Source of the DNA: Calidifontimicrobium sp035325925 | GTDB lineage: Bacteria; Pseudomonadota; Gammaproteobacteria; Burkholderiales; Burkholderiaceae_C | Reading direction: 5' to 3' | Length of the DNA: 27,963 nucleotides | Assembly: GCF_035325925.1 (NCBI RefSeq) | Contig: NZ_DAOKZA010000049.1 | Coordinates: 1 to 27,963 of the forward strand | In this document: in pieces, positions 15,961 to 23,038 of the stretch | How the letters are laid out: each line of letters starts with the position of its first letter | Numbering within the stretch: position 1 is the stretch's first letter | The notes under the pieces: model-generated | Told to the model about the DNA's origin: nothing | What the model saw: the letters and a program-made list of their open reading frames with translations, nothing else | Database searches by the model: none | Program-made: the position numbers and the translations under genes

Positions 15961-18012
15961 ATGAGCCCAACCCTCGACACCCCGCGCGCGGCGACCGCCG
16001 TCGACAAGCTGATGGCCGACGCGATCCGCGCGCTGGCGATGGACGCGGTGCAGCAGGCCAACTCCGGCCACCCGGGCGCGCCGATGGGCATGGCCGAGGT
16101 CGCGGTCGCGCTGTGGGGCCGGCACCTGAAGCACAACCCGCTCGACCCGCGCTGGCCCGACCGCGACCGCTTCGTGCTCAGCAACGGCCACGGCTCGATG
16201 CTGCTGTACGCGCTGCTGCACCTCAGCGGCTACGACCTGCCGATCGACGAGCTCAAGCGTTTCCGCCAGCTTCACAGCAGGACCCCCGGGCATCCTGAGG
16301 TCGGCGTCACACCCGGCGTCGAGACCACCACCGGCCCGCTCGGGCAGGGCGTCGCCAACGCGGTGGGCATGGCGCTGGCCGAGAAGCTGCTGGCCGCCGA
16401 GTTCAACCGTCCGGGCCACGCCGTCGTCGACCACCGCACCTGGGTGTTCCTCGGCGACGGCTGCCTGATGGAAGGCGTCAGTCACGAGGCCTGCGCGCTG
16501 GCCGGCGCGTGGAAGCTCGACAAGCTGGTCGCGATCTACGACGACAACGGCATCAGCATCGACGGCCCGGTCGCGCCGTGGTACGTCGACGACGTCGGCC
16601 TGCGCTTCGCCGGCTACGGCTGGCGCGTGATCGGCCCCGTCGACGGGCACGACGTCGCGGCGATGGACGCAGCGATCCGCGAGGCCAAGACGCCGTGCGG
16701 CCGCCCGACGCTGATCGTCGCGAAGACGACGATCGGCAAGGGCTCGCCGAACCGCGCCGGCAGCGCGAAGGCGCACGGCGAGGCGCTCGGCGCCGACGAG
16801 GTCAGGCTCACGCGCGAGGCGCTGGGCTGGCCGCACGCGCCGTTCGCGATCCCCGCGGCCGTCTACGCGGCCTGGGACGCGAAGGCCGCCGGCGCCGCCG
16901 CGCAGGCCGCGTGGCACGACCGCCTGGCCGCGTACCGCGCCGCGCACCCCGAACTGGCCGCCGAATTCGAGCGCCGCATGGCGGGCCGGCTGCCGGCGGG
17001 ATTCGCGCAGGTCGCGGTCGACGCCGCGGTGGCGGCGCACGCGCAGGCGCAGACGGTGGCCACGCGCAAGGCGAGCCAGATCGCGCTCGAGGCGTTCACG
17101 AAGGCGCTGCCCGAACTGCTCGGTGGCAGCGCCGACCTGACCGGCTCGAACCTGACGAACACCCCGCACACGCCGGCGCTGCGTTTCGGCGCCGACGGCG
17201 CGCCGAACGGCGGCCGCCACATCAACTACGGCGTGCGCGAGTTCGGCATGGCCGCGGTGATGAACGGCATCGCGCTGCACGGCGGGTTCATCCCCTACGG
17301 CGGCACGTTCCTGACCTTCTGCGACTACAGCCGCAACGCGATCCGCATGGCTGCGCTGATGAAGCAGCGCGTGGTGCACGTGTTCACGCACGACAGCATC
17401 GGGCTGGGCGAGGACGGGCCGACGCACCAGAGCGTCGAGCACGCGGCCAGCCTGCGGCTGATCCCGGGGCTCGACGTGTGGCGCCCGGCCGACACCGCCG
17501 AGACGGTGATCGCGTGGACGATGGCGCTGGGCCAGCCCACGCGCCCGAGCGCGCTGCTGCTGTCCCGGCAGAACCTGCCGTACGCGCCGAAGTCCGCGCT
17601 CGACGACATCGCCAAGGGGGCGTACGTGCTGGCCGAGCCCGGCGAGGTCGGGCTGAAGAAGAAGCCGCAGGCGGTGATCGTCGCCACCGGCAGCGAGGTG
17701 CAGCTGGCGCTGCACGCGCAGCAGCTGCTGGCGCAGCAGCACGGCATCGCGGTGCGCGTGGTCAGCATGCCCAGCACCACGGTGTTCGACCGCCAGGGCG
17801 CCGACTACAAGACCGAGGTGCTGCCGCCGAAGCTGCCGCGCATCGCCGTCGAGGCCGGCGTGACCGACTTCTGGTGGAAGTACGGCTGCGCCGCGGTGGT
17901 CGGCATCGACACCTACGGCGAGAGCGCGCCCGCGCCGGCGCTGTTCGAGCACTTCCACTTCACGGCGCGCAACGTCGCCGACACGGTGCGCCAGGTCCTC
18001 TCGTCGCAGTGA
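15961..18012 (+). CDS. tkt: Transketolase
   Basis: A full-length, 683-residue thiamine-diphosphate enzyme transferring two-carbon units between sugar phosphates in the pentose phosphate (and, if present, Calvin) pathway. Readable motifs include NSGHPGAPMGMA near residue 36, LSNGHGSMLLYALLH, GPLGQGVANAVGMA, the ThDP motif GDGCLMEGVSHEA (Gly165 onward), the pyrimidine-binding region NYGVREFGMAAVMNGIALHGG and HDSIGLGEDGPTHQSVE, which is characteristic of transketolase. The start has no clear Shine-Dalgarno, but conserved sequence begins within 25 residues. GAPDH follows after 34 nt, a common betaproteobacterial arrangement that groups two enzymes sharing glyceraldehyde-3-phosphate. Confidence 0.97.
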   Translation: MSPTLDTPRAATAVDKLMADAIRALAMDAVQQANSGHPGAPMGMAEVAVALWGRHLKHNPLDPRWPDRDRFVLSNGHGSMLLYALLHLSGYDLPIDELKRFRQLHSRTPGHPEVGVTPGVETTTGPLGQGVANAVGMALAEKLLAAEFNRPGHAVVDHRTWVFLGDGCLMEGVSHEACALAGAWKLDKLVAIYDDNGISIDGPVAPWYVDDVGLRFAGYGWRVIGPVDGHDVAAMDAAIREAKTPCGRPTLIVAKTTIGKGSPNRAGSAKAHGEALGADEVRLTREALGWPHAPFAIPAAVYAAWDAKAAGAAAQAAWHDRLAAYRAAHPELAAEFERRMAGRLPAGFAQVAVDAAVAAHAQAQTVATRKASQIALEAFTKALPELLGGSADLTGSNLTNTPHTPALRFGADGAPNGGRHINYGVREFGMAAVMNGIALHGGFIPYGGTFLTFCDYSRNAIRMAALMKQRVVHVFTHDSIGLGEDGPTHQSVEHAASLRLIPGLDVWRPADTAETVIAWTMALGQPTRPSALLLSRQNLPYAPKSALDDIAKGAYVLAEPGEVGLKKKPQAVIVATGSEVQLALHAQQLLAQQHGIAVRVVSMPSTTVFDRQGADYKTEVLPPKLPRIAVEAGVTDFWWKYGCAAVVGIDTYGESAPAPALFEHFHFTARNVADTVRQVLSSQ

Positions 18013-18046
18013 TCGTCGCCAACCTTCGTTTCCCAGGAGATCCGTC

Positions 18047-19048
18047 ATGACCATCCGCGTAGGCATCAACGGCTTCGGCCGCATCGGGCGCATGGTGTTC
18101 CGCGCCGCGCACAAGCACTTCGGCGACGACGTCGAGATCGTCGCCATCAACGACCTGCTCGAGCCCGACTACCTGGCGTACATGCTGCGCTACGACAGCG
18201 TGCACGGGCGCTTCAAGGGCGAGGTCGCGGTCGACGGCCACACGCTGATCGTCGACGGCCGCAAGATCCGACTGACCGCGGTGAAGGACCCGGCCGAGCT
18301 GAGGTGGGGCGACGTCGGCGCCGACGTGGTCGTCGAGTCGACCGGCCTGTTCCTCACGCTCGACACCTGCCAGAAGCACCTCGACGCCGGCGCGAAGAAG
18401 GTCATCCAAAGCGCGCCTTCGAAGGACGACACGCCGATGTTCGTCTACGGCGTCAACCACGACACCTACGCCGGGCAGACGATCATCAGCAACGCGTCGT
18501 GCACGACCAACTGCCTGGCCCCGGTGGCCAAGGTGCTCAACGACCAGTTCGGCATCGCGCGCGGGCTGATGACCACGGTGCACGCGGCCACCGCGACGCA
18601 GAAGACCGTCGACGGCCCGAGCAACAAGGACTGGCGCGGCGGGCGCGGCATCCTCGAGAACATCATCCCCAGCAGCACCGGCGCGGCGAAGGCGGTGGGC
18701 AGGGTGATCCCCGAGCTGAACAAGAAGCTCACCGGCATGTCGTTCCGCGTGCCGACCTCGGACGTGTCGGTGGTCGACCTGACCGTCGAACTGAAGAACG
18801 CCACCAGCTACGACGCGATCTGTGCCGCGATGAAGGCCGCCAGCCAGGGCGCGATGAAGGGCGTGCTCGGCTACACCGAGGACAAGGTCGTCGCCACCGA
18901 CTTCCGCGGCGAGAGCTGCACCAGCGTGTTCGACGCCGACGCCGGCATCATGCTCGACCCCACCTTTGTCAAGGTCGTCGCCTGGTACGACAACGAGTGG
19001 GGCTACTCGTGCAAGGTGCTTGAGATGGCGCGCGTGATCGGACGCTGA
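18047..19048 (+). CDS. gap: Glyceraldehyde-3-phosphate dehydrogenase, type I
   Basis: A 333-residue NAD(P)-dependent GAPDH converting glyceraldehyde-3-phosphate to 1,3-bisphosphoglycerate. The N-terminal Rossmann motif is GINGFGRIGR; the cofactor-selective region is VAINDLLEPDYLAYMLRYDS, whose Asp after strand 2 suits NAD. The active site is SNASCTTNC with catalytic Cys152, and the phosphate-binding regions TATQKTVDGPS and SSTGAAKAVG follow. It ends with the conserved WYDNEWGYSCKVLEM. The ATG has a strong AGGAG (18032-18036). It is probably cotranscribed with tkt and ends at a clear terminator. Confidence 0.97.
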   Translation: MTIRVGINGFGRIGRMVFRAAHKHFGDDVEIVAINDLLEPDYLAYMLRYDSVHGRFKGEVAVDGHTLIVDGRKIRLTAVKDPAELRWGDVGADVVVESTGLFLTLDTCQKHLDAGAKKVIQSAPSKDDTPMFVYGVNHDTYAGQTIISNASCTTNCLAPVAKVLNDQFGIARGLMTTVHAATATQKTVDGPSNKDWRGGRGILENIIPSSTGAAKAVGRVIPELNKKLTGMSFRVPTSDVSVVDLTVELKNATSYDAICAAMKAASQGAMKGVLGYTEDKVVATDFRGESCTSVFDADAGIMLDPTFVKVVAWYDNEWGYSCKVLEMARVIGR

Positions 19049-19068
19049 CCGCCGCGCGCGTCGCGATG

Positions 19069-19098
19069 GGGCCGCCGGCGAGGCGGCCCTTCTCTTTC
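19069..19098 (+). terminator. Rho-independent terminator after gap
   Basis: A perfect 8-bp stem, GGGCCGCC / GGCGGCCC (19069-19076 and 19082-19089), with a 5-nt loop, is followed by the pyrimidine tract TTCTCTTT. It lies 20 bp past the gap stop codon and should close the tkt-gap unit. Confidence 0.85.
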
Positions 19099-19127
19099 AC
19101 GCCACCGGACCGCGACGCGGGTCTGGG

Positions 19128-19133
19128 CACAAT
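19128..19133 (+). promoter_or_regulatory. -10-like hexamer (CACAAT) before the protease gene
   Basis: CACAAT followed by CGCCGCG lies 52 nt upstream of the protease ATG, downstream of the gap terminator. The downstream context resembles that of the proA hexamer. A -35 element is not obvious. Confidence 0.3.
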
Positions 19134-19185
19134 CGCCGCGTCCGGTGCCGCCCGATGCCGACGCCCTGACCGAGCCCGCCCGACC

Positions 19186-21150
19186 ATGCCGCCGACCCCC
19201 GCATTCACGCCCGTCCGCCGCGCCGCCGTTGCGCTGATGCTCGCCGCCGTCGGCGCCGCGGCCACGGGTGCGCCGGCCGTCGAGCGCGGGCCGACCGCGG
19301 CACGCGCGGCAACGCCGGACGACGGCGGCGCGCGCGTGATCGTGCGCTTCAAGCCCGGCGCCGTCACCGAGCGCGCGCTCGCCGCGGCGCGTCCGGGCGT
19401 CGAGCCGGCGCTGCGCATGGCGCGCCTGCTGTCGCTGCGCCGCGGCATCGCGCTGGTCGACGGGCCCAGCATCGACGCGCGCACGCAGGTCGTGTTCGGC
19501 GCGGGCATCGGCGCCGAGGCGCTGGCGGCGCGGCTGGCCGGCGACGACGGCGTCGAGTGGGTCGAGGTCGACCGCCGCCAACGCGTCGCGCAGGTGCTGC
19601 CGAACGACCCGCGGCTGCCGGGCGGGCAGTCGACGACGCCGGCCGCCGGGCAGTGGTACCTGCGCACGCCCGACGGCGCCGAAGGGGCCGCGATCGACGC
19701 CGTCGGCGCCTGGTCGGTCACGCGCGGGCAGCCCGGCGTGGTCGTCGCGGTCGTCGACACCGGGGTGCGCTTCGACCACCCCGACCTCGGCCACGCCGCC
19801 GAGGGCGGCAAGCTGCTGCCGGGCTACGACTTCGTCAGCGACGCGGCGATCGCCAACGACGGCGACGGCCGCGACGCCGATCCGTCCGATCCGGGCGACT
19901 GGGTCACCGCGGCCGACGACGCCGGCGGCGCGTTCGAGGACTGCGGCGTCGCCGACAGCAGTTGGCACGGCACGCAGGTCGCCGGGCTGGTCGGTGCGGC
20001 GACCGACAACGGCATCGGCATCGCCGGCGCCGGCTGGGACGTGCGCGTGCTGCCGGTGCGCGCGCTCGGCAAGTGCGGCGGCTACGTGTCCGACATCGCC
20101 GCCGGCGTGCGCTGGGCCGCCGGGCTGAGCGTGCCCGGCGTGCCGGCCAACCCGCACCCGGCGCGCGTGATCAACCTCAGCCTGGGCTCGGCCAATGCCT
20201 GCGACCGCGGCTACCAGGGCGCGATCGACGCCGCGCGCGCCGCCGGTGCGGTGGTCGTCGCCGCCGCCGGCAACGAGGGCGTCGCCGTGAACCAGCCGGG
20301 CAACTGCGCCGGCGTGGTCACGGTCGCCGGGGTGCGGCACAGCGGCACCAAGGTCGGCTACTCGAACCTCGGGCCGCAGGTCACGCTGGCGGCGCCGGCG
20401 GGCAACTGCGTGAACCTCACCGGCACCTGCGTGTACCCGCTGACGACGACCTCGGACGCCGGCACGACGACGCCGCTCGCGCCGAGCTACACGGGTGGCG
20501 AGGCCGACGCGACCCTCGGCACGAGCTTCGCGTCGCCGCTGGCCGCTGCCGCTGCGGCGCTGGTGCTGTCGGTGCACCCGGCGCTGACGCCCGACGCAGT
20601 GGCCGCGCGGCTGCGTGCCACCGCGCGTGCGTTCCCGCCGCATGTCGACGATCCGTCGATCCCGGCCTGCCGCGTTCCCGCCGGGTTCGACGACGCCGCG
20701 CAGGACAGCGAATGCCACTGCAGCAGCGACACCTGTGGCGCCGGCCTGCTCGACGCGGCCGCCGCGGTGGCCGCGGCGCAGGCGCCCGCGGCGGCGATCG
20801 GCGCGGTGCCGGCGGCGCCGCGGGTCGGCGCGCCGGTGGCGCTCGACGCCGGCGCGTCGAGCGCCGCGCTGGGCGCGCAGATCGTCGCCTGGCGCTGGGC
20901 GCTCGAGGCCGGCAGCGCCGGCTTCGACGGACCCGTCGACGCACGCACCGCGACGCTGCGCGCCGACGCCGCCGGCACGCTGCGCGTGCGGCTGACGGTG
21001 ACCGACGACCACGGCCGCGAGGACAGCGCGCGCATCGAACTGGTCGCGTCGGCCGCGGGCGGGGACGGTGGCGGCGGCGCCAGCCACCCCGGCTGGCTGC
21101 TCGCTCTGGCGCTGGCCGTGGCCGCGCTGGCGCGCACCGGTCGGCGCTGA
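19186..21150 (+). CDS. Secreted subtilisin-like (S8) serine protease with C-terminal membrane anchor signal
   Basis: A 654-residue exported protease. A Sec signal peptide (RRAAVALMLAAVGAAATGA) is followed by an inhibitor-like propeptide (RVIVRFKPG to EVDRRQRV, about residues 45-130). The S8 domain has Asp191 in VVAVVDTGV, His261 in SSWHGTQVAG, oxyanion Asn363 in AAGNEG and Ser447 in LGTSFASP. Several paired cysteines (such as ECHCSSDTC) suggest disulfides. A roughly 90-residue PKD-like beta domain follows (from about residue 540). The protein ends with a Gly-rich stretch (GGDGGGG), a hydrophobic helix and a basic tip (TGRR), the layout of GlyGly-CTERM-type sorting signals cleaved by rhombosortase. 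ATG 19186 is chosen because the signal peptide starts just after it, although its Shine-Dalgarno is weak. The 3' end is 4 bp from a convergent gene. Confidence 0.9.
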   Translation: MPPTPAFTPVRRAAVALMLAAVGAAATGAPAVERGPTAARAATPDDGGARVIVRFKPGAVTERALAAARPGVEPALRMARLLSLRRGIALVDGPSIDARTQVVFGAGIGAEALAARLAGDDGVEWVEVDRRQRVAQVLPNDPRLPGGQSTTPAAGQWYLRTPDGAEGAAIDAVGAWSVTRGQPGVVVAVVDTGVRFDHPDLGHAAEGGKLLPGYDFVSDAAIANDGDGRDADPSDPGDWVTAADDAGGAFEDCGVADSSWHGTQVAGLVGAATDNGIGIAGAGWDVRVLPVRALGKCGGYVSDIAAGVRWAAGLSVPGVPANPHPARVINLSLGSANACDRGYQGAIDAARAAGAVVVAAAGNEGVAVNQPGNCAGVVTVAGVRHSGTKVGYSNLGPQVTLAAPAGNCVNLTGTCVYPLTTTSDAGTTTPLAPSYTGGEADATLGTSFASPLAAAAAALVLSVHPALTPDAVAARLRATARAFPPHVDDPSIPACRVPAGFDDAAQDSECHCSSDTCGAGLLDAAAAVAAAQAPAAAIGAVPAAPRVGAPVALDAGASSAALGAQIVAWRWALEAGSAGFDGPVDARTATLRADAAGTLRVRLTVTDDHGREDSARIELVASAAGGDGGGGASHPGWLLALALAVAALARTGRR

Positions 21151-21154
21151 ACCG

Positions 21155-21382
21155 TCAGTCGGCGGGGTCGGACGCCGCCGACGCCGGCGATGCGGGCGCG
21201 GCCACCGCCGGTGGCGACCCGTCGCGCACGACGCGCACCGCGTCGGCGGCGATCTGCCGGCTGAGCCGCTCGGGCTCGCGCGGGCCGTCGACCGCGACGC
21301 CCAGCAGCGCCGGCAGCCAGCCGGCGTTCCAGCCCCACAGGCCGACGTTGACCAGCAGCAGCGCCAGCACCAGCGTGCGCAT
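21155..21382 (-). CDS. Small membrane protein downstream of birA (SPOR-protein N-terminus-like)
   Basis: A 75-residue protein with one N-terminal transmembrane helix (LVLALLLVNVGLWGWNAGWL), a short juxtamembrane stretch with REPERLSRQIAADAVRVV, and an Ala/Ser/Pro-rich end. The pattern of helix plus R-E-P-E-R-L resembles the start of betaproteobacterial SPOR-domain proteins encoded next to birA, as I recall them, but the peptidoglycan-binding SPOR domain itself is missing. Its ATG overlaps the birA stop as ATGA, so it is probably translated by coupling. Function unknown. Confidence 0.65.
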   Translation of the reverse strand: MRTLVLALLLVNVGLWGWNAGWLPALLGVAVDGPREPERLSRQIAADAVRVVRDGSPPAVAAPASPASAASDPAD

Positions 21383-22323
21383 CAGCCGTCGCGCTCCGAC
21401 GCGGCCGGGCGCACGCTGACGTCGCCGCTGGTGATCTCGTGCAGCCGGCCGTCGGCGCTGCGCACGCGCAGCGCCCCGTTGGCGCGCACGCCCAGCGCGA
21501 TCCCCTCGGCGGCACCGGGCGATGTCGTCGTCACCGGTTGCCCGCACAGCAGGTCGCGCAGCGCATAGGCGTCGGCGAAGGCGGCGAAGCCCGCGCGCTC
21601 GTAGCGCCGCAGCCCCAGCGCCAGCGCCGGGACGACGCGGTGCAGCGCGGCGGGGGCGGTGGCGCGCGCGTCGAGTTCCTGCAGGCAGGCGTAGCCGCTG
21701 GTCAGATCGTGCACCGGCTGCGGCGCGACGTTCAGGCCCACGCCGACGACCGCCATGCGGTTGCGACCCACCGCAACGGTCTCGATCAGGATGCCGCCGA
21801 GCTTGCGCCCGCGCCCCGGCGCGTCGATCAGCCACAGGTCGTTCGGCCACTTCAGCCCGATGCGCGGCGCACGCCCGGCGTCGGGCGGATCGAGCGCGTC
21901 GGCCAGCGCGACGCCGACCGCCAGCGACAGCCCAGACCAGTCGGCCGGCGCCAGCGGCAGGCTCAGCGAGAAGGTCAGCGACGCGCCGGCCTGCGACTGC
22001 CATGGCCGGCCCAGGCGCCCGCGCCCGTGCGTCTGTTGCTCGGCGACGAGCAGGCACGGCTGCGTGTCGCCGAGGCGCCGGCCGTGCGGCAGCGCGGGCA
22101 TCGCGGGCAGCGCCTGCAGCGCGTCGAGCGCGCCCGGCGCGGTGATCGGCTGGTCGGGCCAGCCGCTGGACTCGCGCGCGCGGTCGAGCAGCACCGTGTT
22201 CGTCGACTCGCAGCGTGCCACCACCTCGACGGTGACACCCGGCAGCAGCGGCTGCAGCTGCTGCCACAGCCGTTCGGCGTCCCACGCGAGCGGCCGACCG
22301 GCGGCCGGGGGCAGCGCGTTCAT
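21382..22323 (-). CDS. birA: Biotin-[acetyl-CoA-carboxylase] ligase, catalytic-domain type
   Basis: A 313-residue class I biotin protein ligase that activates biotin to biotinyl-AMP and loads it on the biotin carboxyl carrier protein. Motifs: CESTNTVLL (biotin pocket), the adenylate loop QTHGRGRLGRPW, LKWPNDLWL and KLGGILIE, with a C-terminal SH3-like domain (GVRANGALRVRSADG). The N-terminal winged helix of E. coli BirA is absent, so it should not act as a repressor of biotin genes. An insert rich in Pro/Ala/Leu between the ESTN and GRGRLGR motifs (residues about 62-85) is longer than usual. The gene lies 58 nt after the SET-domain gene on the same strand. Confidence 0.93.
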   Translation of the reverse strand: MNALPPAAGRPLAWDAERLWQQLQPLLPGVTVEVVARCESTNTVLLDRARESSGWPDQPITAPGALDALQALPAMPALPHGRRLGDTQPCLLVAEQQTHGRGRLGRPWQSQAGASLTFSLSLPLAPADWSGLSLAVGVALADALDPPDAGRAPRIGLKWPNDLWLIDAPGRGRKLGGILIETVAVGRNRMAVVGVGLNVAPQPVHDLTSGYACLQELDARATAPAALHRVVPALALGLRRYERAGFAAFADAYALRDLLCGQPVTTTSPGAAEGIALGVRANGALRVRSADGRLHEITSGDVSVRPAASERDG

Positions 22324-22381
22324 CGCCGTCTCGTCACGCCACGGAGCACGCGTGCGGCGGGGCCGGGCACGGCGCGTACGT

Positions 22382-22930
22382 TCACGCCCGGCCCCGGCGC
22401 TTCGGGGCGAGCATCGTGCCGCGGCAGCCGGGTTTGCCGCAGTGGCAGGCGTACTCGCGCTTGACCTTGGCGGTGTGGCGGCCCTCGAGCATCAGCCGGT
22501 AGTCGTAGAACAGTTCCTCGCCCGCGGCGATGTCGCGCAGCGCCCTGACGAACACGCGGCCGTCGACCTCGTCGGTGTCGCAGTTGGGCTCGCAGGCGTG
22601 GTTGATCCAGCGCGCGGCGTTGCCGCGGCGGCCGCCGTCGATCACGCGCTCGTCGTCGATGTGGAAGAAGAACGTGTGGTTCGGGTCCTCGGGGTTCACC
22701 GGGTGGCGGCGCTGCGCCTCGGCCCAGCTGATGTGCTCGCCCTTGTATTCGATGATCGTCTCGCCGGCGGCGATCGGGCGCTTCGCGTACACCCCCTTGC
22801 CGTGCACACCCGAGGCCCGCACCTCGACGCGGGCGCCGTTGACGTGGTGGATGGCGGTGCCGTTCGCGGAGGCGGGCGTGCGGCGCCGGGTGGCTTGCGC
22901 GTTCGTCTTCATTCGGTACATTGATTTCAT
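22382..22930 (-). CDS. SET-domain protein-lysine methyltransferase
   Basis: A 182-residue protein (176 if the third in-frame ATG, 22912, is used; 22921 is also possible; none has a Shine-Dalgarno). The SET fold is complete: GVHGKGVYAKRPIAAGETIIEY for the cofactor entry region, NHACEPNCDTDEV for the S-adenosylmethionine pseudoknot, and GEELFYDYRL with the catalytic Tyr. A post-SET cysteine cluster (YACHCGKPGCRG) completes a zinc site together with Cys in the NHxCxPNC motif. Such compact SET proteins transfer methyl groups to lysine side chains; most bacterial targets are unknown, but chlamydial SET proteins methylate histone-like proteins. It is divergent from topB. Confidence 0.88.
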   Translation of the reverse strand: MKSMYRMKTNAQATRRRTPASANGTAIHHVNGARVEVRASGVHGKGVYAKRPIAAGETIIEYKGEHISWAEAQRRHPVNPEDPNHTFFFHIDDERVIDGGRRGNAARWINHACEPNCDTDEVDGRVFVRALRDIAAGEELFYDYRLMLEGRHTAKVKREYACHCGKPGCRGTMLAPKRRGRA

Positions 22931-22932
22931 GG

Positions 22933-22973
22933 GCGCGCGCGCGTGCGGGGGTACGTGCGTGCACGTGCGCGCG
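22933..22973. other. Alternating purine-pyrimidine (Z-DNA-prone) tract
   Basis: Two uninterrupted alternating runs, 22933-22947 (mostly GC steps) and 22951-22973 (GT/AC/GC steps), are separated by three G. They sit in the shared promoter region of the SET and topB genes. Such tracts favour Z-DNA under negative supercoiling. Confidence 0.5.
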
Positions 22974-23038
22974 AGGAGTCGATGGATTGTAGGCATGCCC
23001 GCGGCGAGCACCGCCGCGGCGCCGGATGTCGTGGGACC

